Below, one piece after another: positions 27,098-36,153 of a DNA stretch of 64,000 bases. The notes under the pieces are model-generated. The model was not told the origin of the DNA. It was given only the letters and a program-made list of their open reading frames with translations, and did no database searches. The stretch spans positions 3,224,001 to 3,288,000 of the forward strand of contig NZ_OY781099.1 of the NCBI RefSeq assembly GCF_963676325.1, read 5' to 3'. A program made the position numbers and the translations under genes. This DNA comes from an uncultured Bacteroides sp. (lineage in GTDB: Bacteria; Bacteroidota; Bacteroidia; Bacteroidales; Bacteroidaceae). The first letter of the stretch is position 1. The number at the start of each line of letters is the position of its first letter.

Positions 27098-27215
27098 CAG
27101 TCTCTGGTTTGAAAAAGAAAAAAGCATTTATTAAGTGGATTGGAAAATATCATTTCTATCCTTGAAAGTCCTGTTGTATGGGAGATTAGAGTGAAAGATA
27201 AGAATAGTTAATAAT

Positions 27216-28293
27216 ATGAGCGATACCGAGAAAAATTCTTTTATTCAGTTTTTGGCAGCTAAGTCTCATAGGAAGGACCAGCAGAACAGTCATCTTCAAA
27301 AAACGATAGATGATCAAGGTGAAAGGCTGAAGGCCATGCAACTCACTTTGGATAATATTCAAAGTAGCTAGGGAAGACTCGTGATGAAAATATCAAACTG
27401 AATGCTCAATTGGTACTACAGAGTAAAAATCTGAAAAAGTTGCAGTCTGATTCAACTGCTAATTCTCAGGCATTAAATAAAGCCCTTCGTGAGGCAGGCA
27501 AATACCGGAGTCTCTATGAAGTACTTCGAGATGAGAAGTTTGTAGGTAGCAGTCAGAAGAAAAGGAAGTCAACTCCTGCATCAGGGCGCGATGATGACAA
27601 TGATGACTGGGACGGTACAGAAAATAACGGGCATGATGAATTGAAGAGCAGCAGATACTGAAGAACTTTCCCGGTACCCATGCTACTGTAGATATGCTTG
27701 TAAAATTGGTATTCAATGCCTATATGCTGGAGACTCCTGTTTATCGGGATATGATCCGCTTGTTTGAATTGAAGTTCAAAGTTTCCCGTCAAAACATCTT
27801 GAATTGGTTGTCAAAAGGCTCCATTGCCTTAAAGAAACTGCTTCCTGTATTGAAAGCACAGGCTTTGGAGAAAGATTCCATTATCAACTGCGATGAAACC
27901 TGGTGCCGTGTAAAAATGCAAGATAAGTATAAGAAGGCTTATATCTGGTGTCTGGTTAATAAATCTGCCGGCATTGTGATAACTAAGGCACTCCATTATT
28001 TGAAGAACGCATGGACTCCCGTTATGGCTTATCGCAATGACGGTAGGTATTGCATTGATAATTCTATTGCGGAACGTTCGATTCGTACGTTGACGATTGA
28101 ACGCAAGAACAAAATGGCTTTTGGTAGTCATAAAGGTGCTGAAACCTCGACGGTTTATCATACCTTTATTGGTACTTTTAAAATGGGTGCACTGTCATTC
28201 TACCAATTCTTGAAGCAGTATTTAACTGCTTTTATGGAAGGACGTACGGATTTTGAGAATCTGCCCCCTGCCATACTGGGCAAAATCAATTAA
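27216..28293 (+). pseudogene. IS66 transposase (tnpC), broken
   Basis: The frame opens with ATG 27216 (MSDTEKNSFIQFL) and is stopped by TAG at 27369-27371. The coiled-coil and zinc-binding-like region continues in another frame at 27410-27661 (up to a TGA), and the DDE domain in a third from about 27660 to 28293 (NFPGTHATVDMLVKLVFNAY, CDETWCRVKM, then NSIAERSIRTLTIERKN). Between ITKALHYLKN and RNDGRYCIDN the part carrying the second catalytic Asp appears deleted. At least two frameshifts, one stop and one deletion mean it is not functional. Confidence 0.88.
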
Positions 28294-28432
28294 AAAAATC
28301 TAAAATTTAATGACCTTTATTTGTCTTCCACGTGCAAACGTCCGGTGAATAAAGGGTTTTCAAATAACTAACGTGAAAATTGGACGCTTACTCAAGGTCT
28401 GGAAATTTTCTCACATAATTAAGATTATTACA

Positions 28433-29176
28433 ATGATAAAGATTTCTATAATAATAGCCACATGGAATGTGGAAAAGACATTAAAAAGATGTCTTGATAG
28501 TATTGTCTGCCAGCTTACCAATGATTGCGAACTAATCATAATCGATGGTGATTCGAAAGATTCAACCAATCAGATTATTAATTCGTATAATGAGTATATT
28601 ACTTATTCTGTTTCTGAAAGAGATAATGGAATATATGATGCATGGAATAAAGCGATAATAAAAGCTAAAGGTGAATGGTTAATGTTTCTTGGTGCAGATG
28701 ACATGCTTAAGCCTGATTTTGTGTCAACATATACAAAATTTTTGGAGATCGAAAATGTTTATGACGTTGATATAATTTCTGCAAAAGCTCAATTAGTTGA
28801 TAATGATGGAAAATATCTTACAATAATGGGAGAACCATATAGTTGGGATGTATTTAAATATCGAATGAATATTTCACATGGCTCCACTCTTCATCGTAGA
28901 ACATTGTTCGATGAATTAGGGTTGTTTGATACAAATATTAAAATTTGTGCAGACTATGACTTTCTACTTCGTAAAAAAATGAATGCCATATTTATTGATA
29001 AAGAATTGATTATTATGCAATATGGAGGAATGAGCCATAGTTTGAAAGGTGTAAAAGATGGCTATTTGGTTAGAGCTAAAAACCATTCAATCCCTAAATT
29101 ACTAAATCTGATAATATTGGCAAAGGCTTCTATAGGTTTCTTATTAAAAACATATATTAAATATAAAATTAATTAG
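28433..29176 (+). CDS. GT2 family glycosyltransferase
   Basis: 247 residues from the ATG at 28433. A longer frame begins inside the IS66 right end at 28373 but the inner start gives the standard GT-A beginning MIKISIIIATWNVEKTLKRCL. Motifs: ELIIIDGDSKDSTNQI, SERDNGIYDAWNKAI and FLGADDML, with the D-x-D equivalent AD-D binding metal and sugar nucleotide. A C-terminal hydrophobic helix is present. It is cut off from the original operon promoter by the IS, so transcription may read through from the element. Confidence 0.82.
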   Translation: MIKISIIIATWNVEKTLKRCLDSIVCQLTNDCELIIIDGDSKDSTNQIINSYNEYITYSVSERDNGIYDAWNKAIIKAKGEWLMFLGADDMLKPDFVSTYTKFLEIENVYDVDIISAKAQLVDNDGKYLTIMGEPYSWDVFKYRMNISHGSTLHRRTLFDELGLFDTNIKICADYDFLLRKKMNAIFIDKELIIMQYGGMSHSLKGVKDGYLVRAKNHSIPKLLNLIILAKASIGFLLKTYIKYKIN

Positions 29177-29179
29177 TTT

Positions 29180-30280
29180 ATGATAATCGTTCATTATATA
29201 CCTTTTATAAGCAAAAGTTTGGGTGGTGTTCCTGCGTATATAAATCTAATTTCTAGAGATCTTGGTAAATTATGTGAATTACATGTTATAACACATAAAG
29301 CATCGGATGATTATGATTTGGAAAATTGCAAAATACATTATATACCAAATAGATGGTTACCATGGAATAATTGTAAGAAAGAATTTTTAAGTCTACTCAA
29401 AGAAATTCATCCAGATGTTTTTCATACAAATGCATGTTGGGATCCACTAACAGCTCTCACTTCTATTTGGGCAAAAAATGAAGGATATAAAGTAGCCTAT
29501 ACGCCACATGGAGAGCTTACTCCATATTCAATTAATAGACATTACTGGACAAGGAAACTACCTGCAATTCTCTTATATCAAAAAAGAGGACTTCAAGCTG
29601 CCGACATTGTTCATACGACAGCAGATAAAGAAAAAAAAGAACTGGCAGAGCTTGGTTGGAATACTTCTTTTTATTTGATTCCTAATTGTATCCAAATCGA
29701 CCAAATTTCAATAAAAGAAACATGGAAAAGAAAAAAGAAAATTCTTTTTATAAGTAGAATCCATCATAAAAAGGGAATTCATTTTCTGATAAAAGCAATA
29801 TCAATATTAAAAAAAGAATTGAATGGTTATAAGGTTTATATAGTTGGCAAGAAAGAAGACAACTACTTTGATGAATTAGTTAACCTTACAAAGAATCTAA
29901 AAGTTGCAGATATAATAGAATTTACAGGACCAATTTATGGTGAAGCTAAATGGAATATGTACAAGGATGCCGACGTGTTTGTTTTACCAACATTCAATGA
30001 AAATTTCGGCATAGTAATTCCGGAAGCATTAGCTAGTGGAACTCCTACAATTACAACGATAGGAGCACCATGGGAAGAACTTAATACATATAAATGTGGT
30101 TGGTGGATAGAAAATGGAACCCAACCATTAGTAGATGCACTTAAAGATTTCTTATGCAAGAATTCTGATGAATTAAAAGAAATGGGACAAAGAGGTCGAG
30201 AACTTATTATAAATAAATATACTAGCGAATCTATTGCTAAACAGTTTATCGAAATGTACAATACACTAATAGCAAAATAA
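29180..30280 (+). CDS. GT4 family glycosyltransferase
   Basis: 366 residues, GT-B fold. N-terminus HYIPFISKSLGGVPAYINL has the glycine-rich acceptor-side loop. The C-terminal half contains ILFISRIHHKKGIHFLIKAI, DADVFVLPTFNENFGIVIPE and EALASGTPTITT. Starts three bases after the previous stop and shares its last base pair region with the next ATG, so it belongs to a tight operon. Confidence 0.83.
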   Translation: MIIVHYIPFISKSLGGVPAYINLISRDLGKLCELHVITHKASDDYDLENCKIHYIPNRWLPWNNCKKEFLSLLKEIHPDVFHTNACWDPLTALTSIWAKNEGYKVAYTPHGELTPYSINRHYWTRKLPAILLYQKRGLQAADIVHTTADKEKKELAELGWNTSFYLIPNCIQIDQISIKETWKRKKKILFISRIHHKKGIHFLIKAISILKKELNGYKVYIVGKKEDNYFDELVNLTKNLKVADIIEFTGPIYGEAKWNMYKDADVFVLPTFNENFGIVIPEALASGTPTITTIGAPWEELNTYKCGWWIENGTQPLVDALKDFLCKNSDELKEMGQRGRELIINKYTSESIAKQFIEMYNTLIAK

Positions 30281-31236
30281 TGATGAAAATACTTATAACA
30301 GGCGCCTCAGGCTTTATTGGGACGAATATTTTAGAATACTTTTTAAGTAATGCAGAAGTATTAAACATAGATATTAATGAACCTAGAAATAAGGAACATA
30401 TAAAATATTGGAAAAAAATAGATATTAAATATTTTAAGAATTTTGAAATAGCTGTAAAGGAATTTAATCCTGAATATATTGTACATCTTGCTGCTAGAAC
30501 TGATCTAGATGGAAGTGATTTAAATGATTATTCTTCAAATACAGATGGCGTCAAGAATTTAATGGTAATAGTAAAGGAACTGCCAAATCTAAAAAAAATC
30601 ATTATTACTTCTTCAATGCTTGTATGTCATGGTGGATATTACCCCAAAGATCAATTCGATTATGCTCCAACAACAATGTATGGTGAAAGCAAAGTTGAAA
30701 CAGAAAAAATAGTTTGGGCAAATAAACCGTTATGTGATTGGGCAATATTAAGACCAACTTCTATTTGGGGACCATGGTTTGATGTACCATATAAGAACTT
30801 TTTTGATTTGGTAATGTCGAAAAAATATTTTCATATCGGTAATAAGGGATGTACAAAAACTTATGGGTATGTTGGAAATGCTGTTTATCAAATTGAGAAA
30901 ATTCTTTTCTCTGAAACGAAAGATGAAAATAACAAAGTTTTTTTTATAGGCGATAATCCTGCAACTAATATCGAAGAATGGGGTAATGAAATAGCTAGTG
31001 AATTAGGATCTAAAATTTTTAAGATGCCATATCTTTTAGTTAAGATTGCAGCGTTGTTTGGTGATTTTTTAAAATTGTTTGGAATGCATTTTCCAATTAC
31101 CTCTTTTCGTCTGCATAATATGACTACTGATAATAAAATTGATTTAACTAAGACCTTTGAAATAGCTCCCAATCCTCCATTTACTAGGGTTCAAGGTGTA
31201 AAAAAGACTATTGAATGGCTAAAATCGCATAATTAA
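30280..31236 (+). CDS. NAD-dependent epimerase/dehydratase (extended SDR)
   Basis: 318 residues; ATGATG at 30280 overlaps the preceding stop. Motifs: ILITGASGFIGTNIL for NAD(P) binding, HLAARTDLDG, TSSMLVC and YGESKVE giving the Tyr-x-x-x-Lys pair, and RPTSIWGPW. This belongs with UDP/GDP/dTDP-sugar epimerases or reductases; the exact substrate is not clear. C-terminal region is longer and more hydrophobic than usual (LLVKIAALFGDFLKLFGMHF). Confidence 0.78.
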   Translation: MMKILITGASGFIGTNILEYFLSNAEVLNIDINEPRNKEHIKYWKKIDIKYFKNFEIAVKEFNPEYIVHLAARTDLDGSDLNDYSSNTDGVKNLMVIVKELPNLKKIIITSSMLVCHGGYYPKDQFDYAPTTMYGESKVETEKIVWANKPLCDWAILRPTSIWGPWFDVPYKNFFDLVMSKKYFHIGNKGCTKTYGYVGNAVYQIEKILFSETKDENNKVFFIGDNPATNIEEWGNEIASELGSKIFKMPYLLVKIAALFGDFLKLFGMHFPITSFRLHNMTTDNKIDLTKTFEIAPNPPFTRVQGVKKTIEWLKSHN

Positions 31237-31238
31237 AT

Positions 31239-32009
31239 ATGAAAGTCTCAATAATAACAGCAACATACAATAGTGCTGAAACAGTACGTGATACTATTGA
31301 AAGTGTTTTGCAACAGAATTATAAAAACATTGAATATATTATCATTGATGGTGGTAGCAAAGATAGTACTCTGGATATTGTAAAAAGCTATAATGGGAGG
31401 ATTGCTAAGGTTGTCTCAGAATCGGACAAAGGTATTTATGATGCTATGAACAAGGGTATCCGTTTAGCTACTGGTGATATTGTGGGGATTCTTAATTCGG
31501 ATGATTTCTACACATCTAATGATGTGATTCCCACGATAGTAGAGGAGTTCAAGAAAGAAAAGGTAGATGCGGTATATGGTGATATTCACTTTGTTAGTCC
31601 GGATGATTTGAACACATGTGTGCGTTATTATTCATCTAAAATTTTTCAACCGAGCTATATGCGCTTTGGCTTTATGCCAGCACATCCTTCATTCTATGTT
31701 AAAAGGGAGTGCTACTTGAAGTATGGTGGTTATTCATTGGATTATAAGATATCGGCAGATTTTGATCTTCTGGTGCGCTTTATTAATAAATATAAAATTA
31801 CATGTAAGTATCTTCCTATGGATTTTGTCACCATGAGACGTGGTGGTGCTAGTACAGCTGGCATTCGCAGTAAGATAACGTTGAACGAGGAAAATATACG
31901 TGCTTGTAAGAAGTATGGCATTTATACAAATAGAACTTTTATGGCCTCTCGTTATCTTTATAAGATGTTCGAATTAAGAGGCCTTCGTAGACGTATGAAC
32001 TTAAAATAA
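31239..32009 (+). CDS. GT2 family glycosyltransferase (WcaA-like)
   Basis: 256 residues, beginning MKVSIITATYNSAETVRDTI. Contains YIIIDGGSKDSTLDIVKSY, SESDKGIYDAMNKGI and GILNSDDFY, the usual GT-A features of colanic-acid-type GT2 enzymes. The base composition is closer to the core genome than that of the preceding genes. It is the last gene of the first locus, converging with the lipoprotein gene 64 bp away; no clear terminator lies in that gap. Confidence 0.84.
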   Translation: MKVSIITATYNSAETVRDTIESVLQQNYKNIEYIIIDGGSKDSTLDIVKSYNGRIAKVVSESDKGIYDAMNKGIRLATGDIVGILNSDDFYTSNDVIPTIVEEFKKEKVDAVYGDIHFVSPDDLNTCVRYYSSKIFQPSYMRFGFMPAHPSFYVKRECYLKYGGYSLDYKISADFDLLVRFINKYKITCKYLPMDFVTMRRGGASTAGIRSKITLNEENIRACKKYGIYTNRTFMASRYLYKMFELRGLRRRMNLK

Positions 32010-32073
32010 TCGTAACCATTCGGTGTACCCCATCTTTTCGTTAACTTTCTTTACTACTTAACAGTCTTCATTC

Positions 32074-32454
32074 TCAGAATTTCCGGAACTGCAATCGTGC
32101 ATACGCGGACTTTAAAATCATCTTCTCAGAACTAAGATCTTCAATACCGAATGATTGAATGGTATCATTCATGCCATAAACAGCCACAGAATTTTTATTA
32201 CTACCACGCATCACAAGATAAATTGAATCTCCTTTATGGCTAAAGGTGCCACTACATCCTGCTGCTCCCTGCAGCTGAACCATGTGTAGCTGAATGCAAT
32301 AATAAAGCTGGCCAGGCACTTCAGCAGGTTTATCTTTCTTCTCAATCTTCATCAATTGCCACATGCCGTCCAGATCTCCGTTTATGGAAGCTTTCTGGCA
32401 CGAGGTTATACCCATCAAAACAATAATAATCAGTAGTATATATTTCTTTTTCAT
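32074..32454 (-). CDS. Small lipoprotein, lipocalin-like
   Basis: 126 residues with a lipoprotein signal MKKKYILLIIIVLMGITSC and Cys at about 19. The remaining beta-rich 105 residues (GDLDGMWQLMKIEKK, then GCSGTFSHKGDSIYLVM) resemble the small lipocalin-like lipoproteins of Bacteroides, which lack a known ligand. It lies seven bases after the Wzi gene and is likely co-transcribed with it. Confidence 0.65.
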   Translation of the reverse strand: MKKKYILLIIIVLMGITSCQKASINGDLDGMWQLMKIEKKDKPAEVPGQLYYCIQLHMVQLQGAAGCSGTFSHKGDSIYLVMRGSNKNSVAVYGMNDTIQSFGIEDLSSEKMILKSAYARLQFRKF

Positions 32455-32461
32455 TTTCTCC

Positions 32462-33922
32462 TTATTTTGTCAGTAGTCCTGTTTTACGTATAGTAAGCAT
32501 TGCACCGGTGTTATCGCCCAAAAGGCTGCCGCGATCTGTAGCACCGGAGGCGGTAAAGCTCCATCCTGCCAACTTGCATGGTGAATAGGTTAGCTCAACC
32601 AGTGCAGAAGTGCTCTTCTTAATATCTTTAAACGGTGTACTATAGGTGCCCCAGTTGTCACTGTGTGAAAGGAGTACTCTGTATTGCAATTCAGATAGTG
32701 GTTTACCTGATATTCCCAGGTGGTGTGCCTTGATGCGATTGTTGTAAAAGGTAATCTTTCCGTCTGAATTATAACCGGGGGATGTGAACAGTGGATTTCC
32801 TATTGCCATTCCCCAATGTTGCCATCCGGTGTAAAAACCATGGTTGTAATAATCATCACGGGCACTGATCTGTTCATTAATCACGTTGTTGTGATCCCAG
32901 TACACCGGTCCGCTTTGGTCTTTGCTCCCAATATATTCATACACAATACCACTCACAAAACGATTTATGGGAGGGGTAATCTCTATCCCAACCATTCCGT
33001 CTTTCCACGGATATTGCATCACCAGCATGGAGTGATCTTCAAAGTAATGTTCATAATAAGCCCGCAAATTCCATCCTTTCAGTTTATAGTTAAGCGAAAA
33101 ATGCCAGCTGCCTAGCTGATTGCCTTCAATATTCGCTTGATCGCTGGCTGGCGTGTCTTTTCCTCCGGACATAGGTACAAGCGCTTTGAAGTAGTCTTTT
33201 ATCTTGGAAGGCATCTTAAACGTACCTCCGTTACTGTGCTGTGTTCCTCCAAATTCAGATTCCATCTGTAATCCAAACTCAAATTTTACCGGGCATACTT
33301 CTTCTTTCCCTATCTTTACATACATCGCCTTTGAATTATAAAGCACTCCTGTGGTGCGTTTACCCAGCGGTGTGGTAAAGTCCTTTTGCCAGTTATCATC
33401 CGTAAAGCGGCCGTAGGCTATGTGTCCGCGGAAAGAGAGCCAGTGGTTGGTACCCGGCACGGGAATATAATCGGGTAATCCGGCCCAGGCTTGCGGAATG
33501 GGGCGTGCATTGCCTGATATGGTGAGCCCACCGCTGGAAAGTTGCGGGTTAACAAATTCGCCAGTGCGCTCTTTGCTTCCTATGCTGAGACCTATTTTGT
33601 GATATTTTACATCTACATAAGCTTGCTGGATAATAAAACTGGATGTGAAGTTATACGCTCCTGCCAGTTCAAGGCCGTAACCGTAAGAAATTATTTTGCT
33701 TGAATCCAGTGGCTGGTAAATGCCGGCTGCCATGTATCCGTTGTTTTTATTCAGTGAGGACAGGCCTTGCTTGTTGGCATTCAGCCACAAAGGTGAGTGG
33801 TTCCCGCTGGCAGTGGTTATTCCACTCTCAATGCTGTATGTTACCTTATCGCTGCTCTGGGCTTGTGCTGTTGTTGATAATAATGAAGCTGCAATAAGTA
33901 TAGTTGTAATTTGTCTGATCAT
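32462..33922 (-). CDS. Wzi-like capsule assembly outer-membrane protein
   Basis: 486 residues from the ATG at 33922; the frame opens at 34003 but the inner start begins the signal peptide MIRQITTILIAASLLSTTAQA. The mature protein shows alternating beta strands of a large outer-membrane barrel and family stretches such as GNHSPLWLNANKQGLSS, GGLTISGNARPIPQ and HWLSFRGHIAYG. Wzi proteins hold capsular polysaccharide at the surface, which fits its position at the end of the locus. Its promoter box lies unusually close to the start. Confidence 0.82.
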   Translation of the reverse strand: MIRQITTILIAASLLSTTAQAQSSDKVTYSIESGITTASGNHSPLWLNANKQGLSSLNKNNGYMAAGIYQPLDSSKIISYGYGLELAGAYNFTSSFIIQQAYVDVKYHKIGLSIGSKERTGEFVNPQLSSGGLTISGNARPIPQAWAGLPDYIPVPGTNHWLSFRGHIAYGRFTDDNWQKDFTTPLGKRTTGVLYNSKAMYVKIGKEEVCPVKFEFGLQMESEFGGTQHSNGGTFKMPSKIKDYFKALVPMSGGKDTPASDQANIEGNQLGSWHFSLNYKLKGWNLRAYYEHYFEDHSMLVMQYPWKDGMVGIEITPPINRFVSGIVYEYIGSKDQSGPVYWDHNNVINEQISARDDYYNHGFYTGWQHWGMAIGNPLFTSPGYNSDGKITFYNNRIKAHHLGISGKPLSELQYRVLLSHSDNWGTYSTPFKDIKKSTSALVELTYSPCKLAGWSFTASGATDRGSLLGDNTGAMLTIRKTGLLTK

Positions 33923-33926
33923 TTGG

Positions 33927-33934
33927 CAAAGATA
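33927..33934 (-). promoter_or_regulatory. Possible promoter -7 box very close to the Wzi start
   Basis: Minus-strand TATCTTTG fits TAnnTTTG but lies five bases before the ATG at 33922. If used, the mRNA would start at or next to the start codon. The upstream side is repeat locus IV, whose last head base is about 12 bases away. Confidence 0.4.
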
Positions 33935-33945
33935 AATATAATTTT

Positions 33946-34400
33946 CTTTTGTCTTGACACAAAAGAGACAAAAAGTCAAGGCTACATATTTCTTCTTTTG
34001 CAATCTTGGCTTGCGGTCGCTTTTTAAAATTCAATTTTTAACTGCCCTTTTCTTTTGCCTTGACGCAAAAGAAACAAAAGGTCAAGGCTGCATATTCTAC
34101 GCTACTACGTTCTTACGTTTCGCTAAAGAAAAAGAACTCGCTGCGCTCAAACAGCTTTTTCTTTTTAACGCTACACTACATCACTCCGCTTAACGCTACG
34201 AATATGAGGCCGGTCATCTTTCGCTCGGCTTCACCATTGCTGTTGGTGTATCACTAACTACTATGTTAATATTTTTTTGTGTCTAAAACGAATAAAATAA
34301 AAGGTACTAACCGAAAAGAAGTACTACAGTTATCTTCCCTCCTAAAGCCGAGCTAAGCAAAGGCTACCCAGTCAAAAACACCACCCGGCAAACACCATCA
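33946..34400. repeat. Dispersed structured repeat, locus IV (no B arm)
   Basis: A divergent head at 33948-33985 (TGTCTTGACACAAAAG form, with stem 1 pair GT/AC) and leader box 33998-34024 precede arm A at 34046-34217. The centre follows to about 34400 and includes the shared words AAAGCCGAG and GGCTACC. The inverted B arm found at most loci is missing; the TPR gene's stop lies ten bases further on. Confidence 0.8.
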
Positions 34401-34410
34401 ACAGAGTCAA

Positions 34411-35361
34411 TTAACTATTTTCAGACATTGCATATACCATTTTTTCTGCAAGCACCGCATTTTCATGATAAAAAGAGATGTTATCAGCTTTTTCATTTGC
34501 TTTCTTAAACCATTTATAGTTTTCATTATAAACAAATGACGTTTGGTATATTCGTTGGTTTGAATCTCTGATTTCTTTTGACTTTATAATTTCTGTTTTT
34601 GCTTCATCAAATTTTCCCAAACGATGAAGTAGCTGTCCAAAAAGGCTTCTGGTTTTTGACAGGTATTTTTCTTCAACCGGGAAGGTTAGTGCCTTGCAAT
34701 AACAGGACATCGCTTTTTCATATTCTCTTTTGCATTCATAAATTTCGGCAAGGGTTATCCAATCCTTATAATTTTCTACTTTTTCTCTCATAAACGGAAT
34801 CCAGAAAGCCTCCGCTTCTTCATTGCGTCTCACCCTTAACAGCAAATCCACATAAATTAAGTTCAGTTCAACTTTGTATTTTCCCTTTCTAAAAGCTGTT
34901 TCAATCGCGTCCAAAATATCATAGGCTGGCTCTATTGGTCCGCGTGAAGCCAGAGACCTGGCCCAAAGCAGTGTCATCCGATGAGCAATTCCATAACTCA
35001 TTTTTCCTTGCCACTCATACGGTTCCCAGTCCTTCTCTTCAAAATTATCATACCGACTCATAATTTTCCACAAATGGAACAGGCAGTCCGAATTCAGTTT
35101 TTCAAAAAGATACAAAAATTGTGAATGAACCATTGAAGGACGTTCTATATCAAGATCAAGATAAGTATTAATATACATTGACACGTCCTCGTATCTCGCA
35201 TTCGTTGCTAATTTATCTTTTACCCTATCGTACAAAGTCCACGCATAAGCTACACTAATATATTTATCTCCGGGACTCTCATCATGATAACTTACAGCCA
35301 TTTCATAGGCCTTCGCTTTATCTGTCTTCCGGAGTACATAAATTTCCTGATATTTATTCAT
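34411..35361 (-). CDS. TPR-like helical protein, 316 aa
   Basis: The N-terminus MNKYQEIYVLRKTDKAKAYE, with MAVSYHDESPGDKY, matches a group of tetratricopeptide-like bacterial proteins whose function I do not know. The body is all helical, with repeats clear at residues 205-270 (YKDWITLAEIYECKREYEKA, then MSCYCKALTF). No signal peptide, so cytoplasmic. Homologues that I recall are longer, with an extra C-terminal nucleic-acid-binding-like domain; here the protein ends close to the repeat, so it may be truncated. It stands alone between repeat loci IV and V. Confidence 0.6.
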   Translation of the reverse strand: MNKYQEIYVLRKTDKAKAYEMAVSYHDESPGDKYISVAYAWTLYDRVKDKLATNARYEDVSMYINTYLDLDIERPSMVHSQFLYLFEKLNSDCLFHLWKIMSRYDNFEEKDWEPYEWQGKMSYGIAHRMTLLWARSLASRGPIEPAYDILDAIETAFRKGKYKVELNLIYVDLLLRVRRNEEAEAFWIPFMREKVENYKDWITLAEIYECKREYEKAMSCYCKALTFPVEEKYLSKTRSLFGQLLHRLGKFDEAKTEIIKSKEIRDSNQRIYQTSFVYNENYKWFKKANEKADNISFYHENAVLAEKMVYAMSENS

Positions 35362-35397
35362 TGTATAGATTTAATTATTCGCCTGTAAAAGTAATAA

Positions 35398-36150
35398 AAA
35401 AAGTCAAGGCTGCACATTTCTTCTTTTGCAATCTTGGCTTGCGGTCGCTTTTTTAATTCAATTTTTAACTGCCCTTTTCTTTTGCCTTGACGCAATTGCC
35501 TTTTCTTTTGCAATCTTAGCTTGCGGTCGCTTTATTTAATTCAATTCTTAACTGTCCTTTTCTTTTCCCTTGACGGAAAAGAAACAAAAGGTCAAGGCTG
35601 CACATTCTACGCTACTACGTTCTTCCGTTTCGCTAAAGAAAAAGAACTCGCTGCGCTCAAACAGCTTTTTCTTTTTAACGCTACACTACATCACTCCGCT
35701 TTACGCTACGAATATGAGGCCGGTCATCTTTCGCTCAGCTTCACCATTGCTGCTGGTGTGCCAAGAACTACCTAATTATCATTTTAACGTCATTCCCTGA
35801 GCTAATAAAGTAATGTGTATGTAATCAATCAATAGCGAAGAAGAATAGCTAAGCAGTAAAGGCAAATCCAAGCCGAGTAAAAGCACCGAAAGCCCAATGG
35901 CAAAGCCGAGGAATCACCCCTAAAGCCGAGCTAAGCAAAGGCTACCCAGTCCAAAACACCACTAAAGCAGGGACACCAACAGGACCGGCCTCATGGATTT
36001 TGCGTAAAGAAATTATGCGGAATGGAGCGTGAAGAAGGGGCGACTGTTTGAGCGAAGCGAGTTTGAGCCCTTTCAGCGAAATGAAGCATAATTTTAGCAA
36101 AATACATGCAGCCTTGAACTTTTGTTTCTTTTGGTTCAAGCCAAAAGAAA
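35398..36150. repeat. Dispersed structured repeat, locus V
   Basis: Partial head remnants at 35400-35415 and 35478-35510, two leader boxes (35430-35450, 35510-35530), arm A 35556-35727 (CCCTTGACGG head), centre 35728-35980, inverted arm B 35981-36150 (GGTTCAAGCC head). Arm B ends three bases from the stop codon of the ATPase gene at 36154. The centre again has AATGGCAAAGCCG facing a CAGCTTCACCATTG segment, an imperfect version of the locus I inverted repeat. Confidence 0.85.
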
Positions 36151-36153
36151 GAA

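Larger units (their letters stand above)
26664..28391 (+). mobile_element. Decayed IS66-family insertion sequence with perfect 21 bp terminal repeats
   Basis: Left end 26664-26684 reads GTAAGCGTCCAATTTTCACG plus T and right end 28371-28391 is its exact complement; GTAAGCG is the normal IS66 terminus. Within are an intact small orfA, no tnpB apart from a possible few N-terminal residues near 27091-27120 (MLTVSGL), and a tnpC with a stop, frame changes and an internal deletion. The flanking 8-mers are TGATGTAT and TCAAGGTC, so there is no target duplication. The element separates the polymerase gene from the next glycosyltransferase. A TACTTTTG promoter box lies at 26709-26716. Confidence 0.9.

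Noticed and set aside
27216..27661. Programmed frameshift in IS66 tnpC
   Set aside because: There is an in-frame stop, at least two frame changes, a missing tnpB and a deletion in the DDE domain, so decay explains it better.
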